Below, piece after piece: positions 33,428 to 41,098 of a DNA stretch of 64,000 bases (its first letter is position 1; the number at the start of each line of letters is the position of its first letter). The notes under the pieces are model-generated. The model worked only from the letters and a program-made list of their open reading frames with translations. It did no database searches and was not told where the DNA came from. Made by a program: the position numbers and the translations under genes. The DNA is from Sphingomonadales bacterium (GTDB taxonomy: Bacteria; Pseudomonadota; Alphaproteobacteria; Sphingomonadales; Sphingomonadaceae), in the NCBI GenBank assembly GCA_028871475.1, contig JAGWMZ010000004.1, positions 62,001 to 126,000 of the forward strand, written 5' to 3'.

Positions 33428-34200
33428 GCCGGGCCCGAGGGTACGCGCCGCACGTCGGCGGCCAGCATGTAGCCGCCGCCCCACACGGTCTGAATGACTT
33501 GCGGATTGCGGCTGTCGACCTCGATCTTGCGGCGCAACCGGCTGACCTGATTGTCCACCGCGCGGTCGAAAAGATGCGCCTCGCGACCCTGCACCATGTC
33601 GAGCAGGCGATCGCGGTCGAGCACCTGGCGGGGATGTTCGAGAAAGGCCATCAGCAGGCGAAATTCGACCGAGGAGATCGCCACGATGGCGCCCTCCGGG
33701 TCGATCAGCCGGCGCTTGAGCGGGTCAAGGCGCCAGTTGTCGAACATGAAATCCTCGTTGACCACGCCGGTTTCGGCCATCCCCCGCGCCGTGCGCCGCA
33801 GCACGCTGCGGATGCGCGCCACCAGTTCACGCGGCTCGAAAGGTTTGACGACATAGTCATCCGCGCCGATCTCCAGCCCGACGATGCGGTCGGTCGCCTC
33901 GGATTTGGCGGTGAGGAAAATGGTGGGGATGGCGCGCGATTCCGTCAGGTGACGGCACAGCGACAGACCATCCTCGCCGGGCATCATGATGTCGAGCAGC
34001 ACCAGATCGGGCAGGCCTTCGCGCATGATGGCGCGGGCTTCGGCGGCGCTGGCTGCCTGCTGCACGGTAAAGCCCTGGCGTTCCAGATAGGAGGCCAGCG
34101 GTTCGCGCAGCCCCGGCTCGTCATCGACAAGCAACAGACGTTGAGGGGCTGCGTCCTGGGTCATGGCGTTGATGGTTTCATCCTCGGCATCGGTTGTCAT
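33424..34200 (-). CDS. OmpR-family response regulator
   Basis: A 258-aa regulator. The receiver domain has the acidic pair in VDDEPG, the phosphoacceptor Asp in VLLDIMMPGEDG and the Lys in DYVVKPFEP. The C-terminal winged helix is of the OmpR/PhoB type (SSVEFRLLMAFLEHP, DNQVSRLRRKIE, IQTVWGGGYML). It is coupled to the kinase gene. An upstream tandem GCGACAAA box with 10-bp spacing (35199-35216) is a candidate binding site in front of the EF-hand gene. Confidence 0.94.
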   Translation of the reverse strand: MTTDAEDETINAMTQDAAPQRLLLVDDEPGLREPLASYLERQGFTVQQAASAAEARAIMREGLPDLVLLDIMMPGEDGLSLCRHLTESRAIPTIFLTAKSEATDRIVGLEIGADDYVVKPFEPRELVARIRSVLRRTARGMAETGVVNEDFMFDNWRLDPLKRRLIDPEGAIVAISSVEFRLLMAFLEHPRQVLDRDRLLDMVQGREAHLFDRAVDNQVSRLRRKIEVDSRNPQVIQTVWGGGYMLAADVRRVPSGPA

Positions 34201-34274
34201 GGCGTAACGGCGTCAGTGACCTTGGTATGACTGCGCTCCACCGGCATCAAGGGCGGCGGCAGGGCAAAGGCCGC

Positions 34275-35012
34275 TTATTTGGCACTGTCTGCGGCGGGCG
34301 GTGGTGGCGGAGGCGGGGGCATGTCGCTCTGCGGCCCGCCATGGCGCCAGCCGCCGCGCTGCGGCCCGCGCTCGTCACCTTGCCAGCCGTGATGGTCCTT
34401 GTGGCGTGCCGCGCGCATTTCTTCATGCGTCACGATGCCGTCGTGGTTGGCATCGGTCTCGTCGAAGCGCTTGAGTTCGGCGGCGATGAAGGCGTCGCGG
34501 GTGACGGTGCCGGTGTGCTGCGGGTCAGCCTGACGCAGGATGGCAAAGACTCTGGGCGAGAAGATCATGCGGTCGGCGCGATCATGCGGGGGGCCGTCAT
34601 GGCCGGGGCCGCGATGATCGGCGGGGCCATGGTCGGGCTCATCCTCACCGCCGTGGCGCATGCCGCCGGGGCCGCCCGGACCGTCATGCGCGGCGAGGAA
34701 TTCAGCCTTGCTGATCTGTCCGTCGTGGTTCGTGTCCATGCGGTCGAACATCTTGCCCAGCCAGGCATCGCGGCGGGCCTTGCCATCTTCGGCATTGACC
34801 ACGCCATCGTGGTTGAAATCGAGCCTGTCGAAAATCTCGATGGCATGTTTGCGGGCATCGTCGCGGGTCAGCCCCATGGCGGCGGGCGCCGCGCTGGTTT
34901 GGGCAGGCTTTTTCGTTGCGGCCAGAACAGTGCCGGCCAGCATCGGACCGCTCAGCAGCGAACCTGCCAGCGCCAGCGCCATGATGCGCGAAACCTTGGT
35001 ATGTGCGGTCAT
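34275..35012 (-). CDS. Exported EF-hand calcium-binding protein
   Basis: A 245-aa protein with a signal peptide (about residues 1-32, ending VLAAT). It has four EF-hand loops: DFNHDGVVNAED, DTNHDGQISKAE, a degenerate DPQHTGTVTRDA, and DANHDGIVTHEE. A Gly/His/Asp/Pro-rich spacer separates pairs two and three, and the C-terminus is poly-proline. I use ATG 35012 because AGAGGA lies upstream and the signal peptide begins there. It is directly upstream of the two-component pair and likely to be co-transcribed. Similar to sphingomonad/xanthomonad EF-hand proteins next to two-component systems. Confidence 0.85.
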   Translation of the reverse strand: MTAHTKVSRIMALALAGSLLSGPMLAGTVLAATKKPAQTSAAPAAMGLTRDDARKHAIEIFDRLDFNHDGVVNAEDGKARRDAWLGKMFDRMDTNHDGQISKAEFLAAHDGPGGPGGMRHGGEDEPDHGPADHRGPGHDGPPHDRADRMIFSPRVFAILRQADPQHTGTVTRDAFIAAELKRFDETDANHDGIVTHEEMRAARHKDHHGWQGDERGPQRGGWRHGGPQSDMPPPPPPPPAADSAK

Positions 35013-35198
35013 CGTCACACGATCCTCTTTCAATGCCCCCATTGAAACATCTGCCCCTTGTCCGGGCGAGGGTGGGTGAAAGCCGCGCTGACGCCGAAAA
35101 TCTCGAAGGAGGGGGGGATGAGAGCTTCGACGCCAACGCGGCCTTCATGAAACTCTATAGGAGGCGAGTGTCGCGCGTTTGTGCCGGGGAGCAAGGTT

Positions 35199-35216
35199 TT
35201 TGTCGCCATTTGTCGC
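35199..35216 (-). promoter_or_regulatory. Tandem GCGACAAA boxes, candidate response-regulator site
   Basis: TTTGTCGC at 35199-35206 and again at 35209-35216, exactly one helical turn apart. On the minus strand this reads GCGACAAA-TG-GCGACAAA, about 190 bp before the EF-hand gene start. A third TGTCGC is at 35169-35174. Tandem direct half-sites at 10-bp spacing are typical of OmpR-family regulators. Confidence 0.55.
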
Positions 35217-35271
35217 GGTCGGTATGGAACATTCGACCATGCGGCGGCAGGGCCGCACCGCTCGGCCTATC

Positions 35272-35688
35272 TTAACGCGGTCGTCCCTGGGTGTCGCTGC
35301 CAACGGTGATAAAGAGCAGGCTGGCCGCCTGCGCGACATTGGCCGTATGCCAGACACCGGCCGGATTGATGACACACTGCCCCGTTTCAAGCGGTATCCG
35401 CCTTTCACGCCCCTGCCCATCCTGCTGGATCAGCACGGCGGCACCGGCAATGCAGATCACCACCTCATCGCCCTGCGGGTGCATTTCCCAATGGTCCCAG
35501 TCTGCGGCAAAGTGATGCAGGCTGACCAGCCGCCCTTGCGCACCCTGCGCGCCCAGGCTGGCCCCATATTCCTCATACCACTGCGGGCCGGTAAAGTCGG
35601 GCAGGACGAGCGCCTGCCCTTGCGGGCCAAGATGGATGGGGCGCTGCTCCAGCATATGGGGCGCCCCATCCTTTAAAGGGCTGTCCAC
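35272..35688 (-). CDS. Cupin domain protein
   Basis: A 138-aa single-domain cupin with HFAADWDHWEMHPQGDEVV (metal-binding first motif, His/Glu present) and the second motif ending GVWHTANVA. Family members are metal-dependent dioxygenases, isomerases or small-molecule binders; no activity can be named. Followed by 230 bp without a gene, up to the EF-hand gene. It lies 4 nt downstream of the VOC protein gene. Confidence 0.8.
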   Translation of the reverse strand: MDSPLKDGAPHMLEQRPIHLGPQGQALVLPDFTGPQWYEEYGASLGAQGAQGRLVSLHHFAADWDHWEMHPQGDEVVICIAGAAVLIQQDGQGRERRIPLETGQCVINPAGVWHTANVAQAASLLFITVGSDTQGRPR

Positions 35689-35692
35689 CGGA

Positions 35693-36061
35693 CTACCCCA
35701 TTACAAAGGCGTTGAGCTTGTTGCCGTCCCGATCGCGGAAATAGGCGGCGTAGAAGGTTTCGCCGCGCGGGCCCGGAAGCCCCTCGCAACTGCCGCCCTG
35801 TTCCAGCGCGATGGCATGCAGCCGGTCGACCTGCGCGCGGTCCTTGGCTTCCAGCGCCACCATCACGCCATTGCCCACCGTGGCCGGCTGGCCGTCAAAG
35901 GGCAGGGTGAGGCCGATACCGGCTCCGCCCGTTGCCGCACCCCATGCGATGAACTGGTCGGTTTCCATCATACGCCCAAGGCCCATTTCAGCGGCGATGG
36001 CATCATAGAAAGGCGCCGACCCGGCCAGATCATTGGTGCCCAGCGTAACATATCCGATCAT
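35693..36061 (-). CDS. VOC (glyoxalase-like) family protein
   Basis: A 122-aa vicinal-oxygen-chelate protein: MIGYVTLGTNDLAGSAPFYDA at the start, and AYFRDRDGNKLNAFVMG at the end, with the usual C-terminal metal/ligand strand. ATG 36061 has GAGGGCAG 4 nt upstream and is preferred over the longer frame. The function is not assignable beyond the fold. Probably in an operon with the cupin gene. Confidence 0.82.
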   Translation of the reverse strand: MIGYVTLGTNDLAGSAPFYDAIAAEMGLGRMMETDQFIAWGAATGGAGIGLTLPFDGQPATVGNGVMVALEAKDRAQVDRLHAIALEQGGSCEGLPGPRGETFYAAYFRDRDGNKLNAFVMG

Positions 36062-36129
36062 TGTTCTGCCCTCCCACACGACTCATCTTGCAATGGAACA
36101 ATACAGGAACGAGATGGCGCCGACAAGCC

Positions 36130-37977
36130 TCAGCCGAGCGGCGCGCATTGTGCCTCCAGCCACGCCCGCACGTCGCCATCAACGGGCGCTTCAAGCTGTG
36201 GGGCAACAATCGCCCAGACCCTGGCATGATAGGCATTCCACCAGGCGAGCTCATCCTTGTCCATCAGCGAAAGATCGACCAGATCGCGCGCGATGGGCAC
36301 ATGGGTCAGCGTTTCAAAGCCCAGATAGTCGCCTTCGGCCCCGGCGATCTCGCGCTTTTCGACCAGCACGAGATTTTCAATGCGGATGCCATAGGCGCCG
36401 GTCTTGTAATAGCCCGGCTCGTTCGAGAGGAACATGCCCGCCAGCAATTCCTGCCCCGTGCCGGCCTGCCCGCCTGCCGATTTGGCGATGCGCTGCGGCC
36501 CTTCATGCACCGCCAGAAACGAGCCGACGCCATGCCCCGTTCCATGGGCATAATCCACCCCCGCCTGCCACAGATGCTGGCGCGCCAGCGTGTCGAGCTG
36601 GCTGCCCGCCGTGCCCGCCGGGAAGACTGCGCGAGCCAGCGCGATATGCCCCTTGAGCACGCGGGTGAAACGGTCCTTCACCTCGGCTTCAGCCTCGCCC
36701 GGCCCAACCCAGATGGTGCGGGTGATGTCGGTCGTGCCATCGGGATATTGCCCGCCCGAATCGACGAGATAGACGCTGCCCGGCTCCAGCGTCCGGTTGG
36801 TCTCCTCGCTCACCCGGTAATGCACGATGGCGCCATTGGGGCCCGCGCCGCTGATCGTGTCAAAGGAGAGGTCACGCAGGTCGCCGCAGTCCCGGCGGAA
36901 CTGGTGCAAGGCATCGGCGGCGGAGATTTCGGTGACGCTGCCCTTGGGTCCCTCCACGCTGAGCCAATGGAGGAAGCGGACCATGGCCGAAGCGTCACGG
37001 GCCTGCGCCGCGCGCTGCCCGGCCTGCTCGACGGGGTTTTTCACCGCCTTGGGCAGCACGCAGGGGTCGCGAGCCTCGACGATTTGCGCGCCTGCCTGCG
37101 ACAATTGCGCGAAGATGGCCGAGACGGCGCGCTCCGAGTCGACCGCCACCTGCTTGCCCGCCAGCGCAGCCAGCGCCCCGGTGAAGGCTTCGCGCGGTTG
37201 CACGCGCACGGCATTGCCCAGATGGGCCGCCACCTGCGGCGTTACCTTTTCGGGCGCGATGAACCAGTCCGCCGTGCCATCGGCATGGGCGATGACGAAG
37301 GAGAGGGCGACCGGCGTGCGATCGACATCCTCCCCGCGAATGTTGAGGAGCCATGCCACCGAATCGAGCGCGGAGACGATGGTGGCATCCAGTCCCTGCT
37401 CGCCCAGCCAGGTGGCGATGCCTGCGCGCTTGGCCTCGCTGCTCTCTCCCGCCAGCTCCAGCGGCTGGACGAAGGCGGGGGCAGGCGAGGGGGCAGGGCG
37501 ATCATCCCAGACGGCATCGAGCGGATTGCTCTCCACCGCGACCAGCTCGGCGCCCTTGGCGCGCAGGGCCTTGCGGGTGGCGCTCACCCAGGGCTGGGTG
37601 TGCAGCCAGGGGTCGAAACCGATACGCGCGCCTTCGCCCACTTGGGTCGCCAGCCATGCCGCGGGACTTGTGGCGGGCACATTGTGGTACTCGTAAAGCT
37701 GCCCGTCGACCTGATCGCGCACCTGCAGCGTATAGCGGCCATCGACGAAGATCGCCGCCTTGTCGCCCGCCGCCCCGGTCAGCACCACCGCCGTGCCTGC
37801 CGACCCGCCAAAGCCGGTCAGCCATTCCAGCCGCTGGGCATAGGCGCCGACATATTCGCTCATATGCTCATCGCAAATGGGGATGACGAAGCCATCAAGC
37901 CCTTGGCGCGCCAGTTGCTGGCGCAGGGCGGAAAGGCGCTCTTCATGGGACCGGGCTTGCGAGGCGTGCATCAGCAT
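36130..37977 (-). CDS. Aminopeptidase P family Xaa-Pro peptidase (M24B)
   Basis: A 615-aa three-domain metallopeptidase that removes N-terminal residues preceding proline. The creatinase-like N-terminal domains are followed by the M24 domain with its metal ligands: the two Asp of VDSGGQYPDGTTDITRT, the His in AHGTGHGVGSFLAVHEGP, and the Glu residues of NEPGYY and GIRIENLVLV. ATG 37977 is supported by AAGAGAG 8 nt upstream. Divergent from oligopeptidase B, so two peptidases of complementary type share a promoter region. Confidence 0.92.
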   Translation of the reverse strand: MLMHASQARSHEERLSALRQQLARQGLDGFVIPICDEHMSEYVGAYAQRLEWLTGFGGSAGTAVVLTGAAGDKAAIFVDGRYTLQVRDQVDGQLYEYHNVPATSPAAWLATQVGEGARIGFDPWLHTQPWVSATRKALRAKGAELVAVESNPLDAVWDDRPAPSPAPAFVQPLELAGESSEAKRAGIATWLGEQGLDATIVSALDSVAWLLNIRGEDVDRTPVALSFVIAHADGTADWFIAPEKVTPQVAAHLGNAVRVQPREAFTGALAALAGKQVAVDSERAVSAIFAQLSQAGAQIVEARDPCVLPKAVKNPVEQAGQRAAQARDASAMVRFLHWLSVEGPKGSVTEISAADALHQFRRDCGDLRDLSFDTISGAGPNGAIVHYRVSEETNRTLEPGSVYLVDSGGQYPDGTTDITRTIWVGPGEAEAEVKDRFTRVLKGHIALARAVFPAGTAGSQLDTLARQHLWQAGVDYAHGTGHGVGSFLAVHEGPQRIAKSAGGQAGTGQELLAGMFLSNEPGYYKTGAYGIRIENLVLVEKREIAGAEGDYLGFETLTHVPIARDLVDLSLMDKDELAWWNAYHARVWAIVAPQLEAPVDGDVRAWLEAQCAPLG

Positions 37978-38098
37978 GGGGTATCTCTCTTGCGGGCAGA
38001 CGTTGGGGCGCCTGACAAAGGGGCTTCTTACTGGGGCATTTCTGTTGTTTCGGCGCCGCGGCCTTGCGGTGCCTCGCGCGCCAACATAAGTGCAAGCC

Positions 38099-40180
38099 AT
38101 GAGCAATGCTACCCAGCCACCCGTCGCCGCCAAAAAGCCCCACAGCTTTACCCATCATGGCATCACCGTCACCGATGATTACGCCTGGTTGCGCGATCCC
38201 GGCTATCCGCAGGTGGGCGGCGAGGCCGTGCTCGACCATCTGAAAGCCGAAAACGCCTGGTTCGAAAGCCGGATGGAGCCACGCAAGGCTCTGGTGGACG
38301 GGTTGTTCAAGGAAATGCGCGCCCGCATCAAGGAAGCCGATGCCTCGGTGCCGCAGAAGGATGGCGATTACCTCTATTGGGTCGAATATAAGGAAGGCGC
38401 CGAATACAAGCTGTGGTGGCGCAGGCCCGTGGCGGGCGGCGAGGATGAGCTGATCCTGGACGAGGTCGAACTGGCCAAGGGGCATGACTATTTCCGCCTC
38501 GGCGCGATTGCCGTCTCCCCCGATGGCAAGCTGCTGGCGTGGAGCGTGGATGACAATGGCTCGGAGCGTTTCACCGCGCGGGTGAAGGTGATCGCGACCG
38601 GCGAAATGCTGCCCGACGAGATCCCCGGCACGCTCTCTTCGCTGGTCTGGGTGGCGGGCGGCGACAAGCCATGGGGCCTGGTCTATTCGCTGGCCAATGA
38701 GAACTGGCGCACCGACAATGCCCGCCTGCACTGGCTGGGCAGCCCGATCGAGCAGGATATCGAACTGTTCCACGAGGATGACGAGGGTTTCCGTGTCGGC
38801 TCCTCGCTCTCGGCCAATGAGAAATGGCTGTTGATCGGCAGCAGCGACCATGAAACCAGCGAATGCTGGATGGTGCCTGCCAATGACCCGCTGGCGAAAC
38901 CCATGCTGGTGAAGGCCCGTCAGGAAGGCGTGGAGTATGATGTCGATGAGCGCGATGGCGTGCTCTACATCCACGCCAATGATACGCATGAGAATTTCCG
39001 CATCGCCACCGCGCCTTTGTCGAAACCGGGCGAGTGGAGGACGCTGATCGAGGGGACCGATGAGGTCTATATCACCGGCTTCGAGCTTTACCGCGATTTC
39101 TTCGTGGTCGAGAGCCGGGTGCGCGGGCTCGATACGATCGAGCTGCGCTATTACGATGATCCCTCGCGCGTCGAACCGATTCTTTTCCCGGAGGCGAGCT
39201 ATGATGCCGGTCTTGCCGACAACCCCGAATGGGCGGTCGACAAGCTGCGCCTGACCTATGAAAGCATGGTCAGCCCCTCCACGGTCTATGACTATCATCT
39301 GGCCGACAAAAGGCTGGAGGTGCTGAAAGTTCAGGACATCCCCAGCGGCTATGACGCCAGCCTTTACGAGACCCAGCGTCTGGAGATTCCCGCGCGCGAC
39401 GGCACGCTGGTCCCGGTCAGCATTGTCTATCGCAAGGATCGCGCGGCGCTGAATGGCGGGGAGGCCGGCCCGCTGCATCTCTATGGCTATGGCGCCTATG
39501 GCATGGCGATGAGCCCGAGCTTTTCGACCACGCGCCTCAGCTTGGTGGATCGCGGTTTTGCCTATGCCATCGCCCATATCCGCGGCGGCGATGATCTTGG
39601 CCGCGCATGGTATAAGATGGGCAAGCGCGAGCATCGCACCAACACGTTCAACGATTTCGTCGATGTGGCCAAGGGGCTGATCGCGCAGGGCTTCACCCAG
39701 GCCGGGCGTATCAGCATCAGCGGCGGCTCGGCCGGTGGCGAACTGATGGGCGCGGTGATGAACGATGCGCCGGACCTGTGGGGCGCGGTGGTGGCCCATG
39801 TGCCCTTCGTCGATGTTTTGAACACCATGCTGGACGAAACCCTGCCACTGACGCCGGGCGAATGGCCCGAATGGGGCAACCCCATCGAGGACAAGGCTGC
39901 TTTCGAGCTGATCCGCAGCTATTCGCCGTATGATCAGGTGCGCACGCAGGCTTACCCGCCGCTGATGGTGACCGCGGGCCTCAACGACCCGCGCGTCACT
40001 TATTGGGAACCGGCCAAATGGGTGGCCAAGCTGCGCGAGCTGAAGACCGACAGCAACGAGTTGATCCTGAAAACCAACATGGGCGCAGGCCATGGCGGCA
40101 AGTCGGGCCGCTTCGAAAGCCTGACCGAGGCGGCGGAGGAATTCGCCTTCATCCTCTGGCAATTGGGCATTGTGGCATGA
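38099..40180 (+). CDS. ptrB: Oligopeptidase B-like S9 serine peptidase
   Basis: A 693-aa prolyl-oligopeptidase family enzyme. The N-terminal beta-propeller starts with FTHHGITVTDDYAWLRDPGYP. In the hydrolase domain the nucleophile is in GGSAGGELMG, the Asp in AGLNDPRVTYWEPAKW and the His in GAGHGGKSGR. Oligopeptidase B cleaves short peptides after basic residues in the cytoplasm; no signal peptide is seen. The stop overlaps the next start (ATGA). Confidence 0.92.
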   Translation: MSNATQPPVAAKKPHSFTHHGITVTDDYAWLRDPGYPQVGGEAVLDHLKAENAWFESRMEPRKALVDGLFKEMRARIKEADASVPQKDGDYLYWVEYKEGAEYKLWWRRPVAGGEDELILDEVELAKGHDYFRLGAIAVSPDGKLLAWSVDDNGSERFTARVKVIATGEMLPDEIPGTLSSLVWVAGGDKPWGLVYSLANENWRTDNARLHWLGSPIEQDIELFHEDDEGFRVGSSLSANEKWLLIGSSDHETSECWMVPANDPLAKPMLVKARQEGVEYDVDERDGVLYIHANDTHENFRIATAPLSKPGEWRTLIEGTDEVYITGFELYRDFFVVESRVRGLDTIELRYYDDPSRVEPILFPEASYDAGLADNPEWAVDKLRLTYESMVSPSTVYDYHLADKRLEVLKVQDIPSGYDASLYETQRLEIPARDGTLVPVSIVYRKDRAALNGGEAGPLHLYGYGAYGMAMSPSFSTTRLSLVDRGFAYAIAHIRGGDDLGRAWYKMGKREHRTNTFNDFVDVAKGLIAQGFTQAGRISISGGSAGGELMGAVMNDAPDLWGAVVAHVPFVDVLNTMLDETLPLTPGEWPEWGNPIEDKAAFELIRSYSPYDQVRTQAYPPLMVTAGLNDPRVTYWEPAKWVAKLRELKTDSNELILKTNMGAGHGGKSGRFESLTEAAEEFAFILWQLGIVA

Positions 40181-40446
40181 ACGAGAACGTCGCGCGCACG
40201 CTCTATCGCCTTGCCATGGCCGTCGAGGTGCTGGCGCTGGCCGCATGGGGCGCCTGCTGGGCGGGTTTTGCCGACCCCATGCTCAAGGTGATGATCGGCT
40301 GCGCGCCGCTGGTGCTCATCGCCGTTCTCGTCAGCCTCTACATGGCATTTGCCCGCAAGCTGTGGTGGGGGCTGCTCGGCGTGGCGGCGGCGCTCTTCGC
40401 CTATGCGCCGATCATGGGGCTGATTCTGTTGGGGCTGCGTCACTGA
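40177..40446 (+). CDS. Small membrane protein, unknown
   Basis: An 89-aa protein with three predicted membrane segments (about 12-30, 38-57 and 63-86) and few polar residues. The start overlaps the oligopeptidase stop (ATGA), and the thioesterase gene starts 4 nt after its stop, so it lies inside an operon. No family recognised. Confidence 0.65.
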   Translation: MNENVARTLYRLAMAVEVLALAAWGACWAGFADPMLKVMIGCAPLVLIAVLVSLYMAFARKLWWGLLGVAAALFAYAPIMGLILLGLRH

Positions 40447-40450
40447 GCCC

Positions 40451-40855
40451 ATGGCCAACCGCTTCACCCTGACCTTCACCGCCGGCCCCGAACATATCGA
40501 TGTTATGGGCCATGTGAACAATGCCGTCTGGGTGCAGTGGATGGATGCCATCGCCACCGCCCATTGGGAAGCCGATGCCCGGCCCGACCATGTCGCCGCC
40601 TATGTCTGGGTCGTGACGCGCCATGAGATCGACTATCGCGGCAACATCCGCGAAGGGGAAAGCGTCGAGGCGCGCACCTTCATTCCTGAAGGGCCACGCG
40701 CTGCCCGGTTTGATCGTCGCGTGGATTTTTATCGGGTCGGGGAAGACAAGCCCATCGTCTCGGCGCGCACCACATGGGCGATGATCGAGCTGGCCAGCGG
40801 GCGTCTGTGTCGTATTCCGGCGGAAGTGGCGGAGCCCTTCGGGCCATTTGATTGA
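40451..40855 (+). CDS. 4HBT-type acyl-CoA thioesterase
   Basis: A 134-aa hot-dog fold protein with the 4-hydroxybenzoyl-CoA thioesterase signature DVMGHVNNAVWVQWMDA near residues 17-33 and a VDFYRV strand. It hydrolyses acyl-CoA or acyl-ACP; the substrate is unknown. Last gene of the ptrB operon and convergent with ftsK. Composite repeat copy 5 starts 20 nt after its stop. Confidence 0.87.
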   Translation: MANRFTLTFTAGPEHIDVMGHVNNAVWVQWMDAIATAHWEADARPDHVAAYVWVVTRHEIDYRGNIREGESVEARTFIPEGPRAARFDRRVDFYRVGEDKPIVSARTTWAMIELASGRLCRIPAEVAEPFGPFD

Positions 40856-40875
40856 GGGATTGAAAGGGGAAGATA

Positions 40876-41077
40876 CGAGGGCCATCGCCCTCGCGCTCCC
40901 TTGAGTTTGGATAGGGGGTGGATGGGCGGACCCTAATGCCAGCATCGCCGCGCCGCAGGCTGTATTCTGATAGCGCGAGGCTTGCATATTCTGCCTGCGG
41001 CGCGGCGATGCTGGCGCTTGGCTCGGGTGCCGCTGTCCCCTCCGAAAGAATGGGAGCGCGAGGGCGATGGCCCTCGC
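40876..41077. repeat. Composite repeat, copy 5 (complete, symmetric ends)
   Basis: The left hairpin CGAGGGC-CATC-GCCCTCG (40876-40893) is followed by CGCTCCCTT and TTTGGATAGGGGGT. The central perfect 23-bp inverted repeat is 40938-40960 with 40993-41015. The right hairpin is 41058-41077 (GCGAGGGC, GATG, GCCCTCGC), preceded by GGGA. Left and right ends are inverse copies of each other over about 25 bp, as terminal inverted repeats would be. It lies between the convergent thioesterase and ftsK genes. Confidence 0.92.
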
Positions 41078-41098
41078 ACCCTCCTTTCCTTCCTCACA

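Noticed and set aside
36061..38178. Open frame antisense to aminopeptidase P (705 codons)
   Set aside because: Shadow of a fully recognisable peptidase gene on the other strand; no domain.
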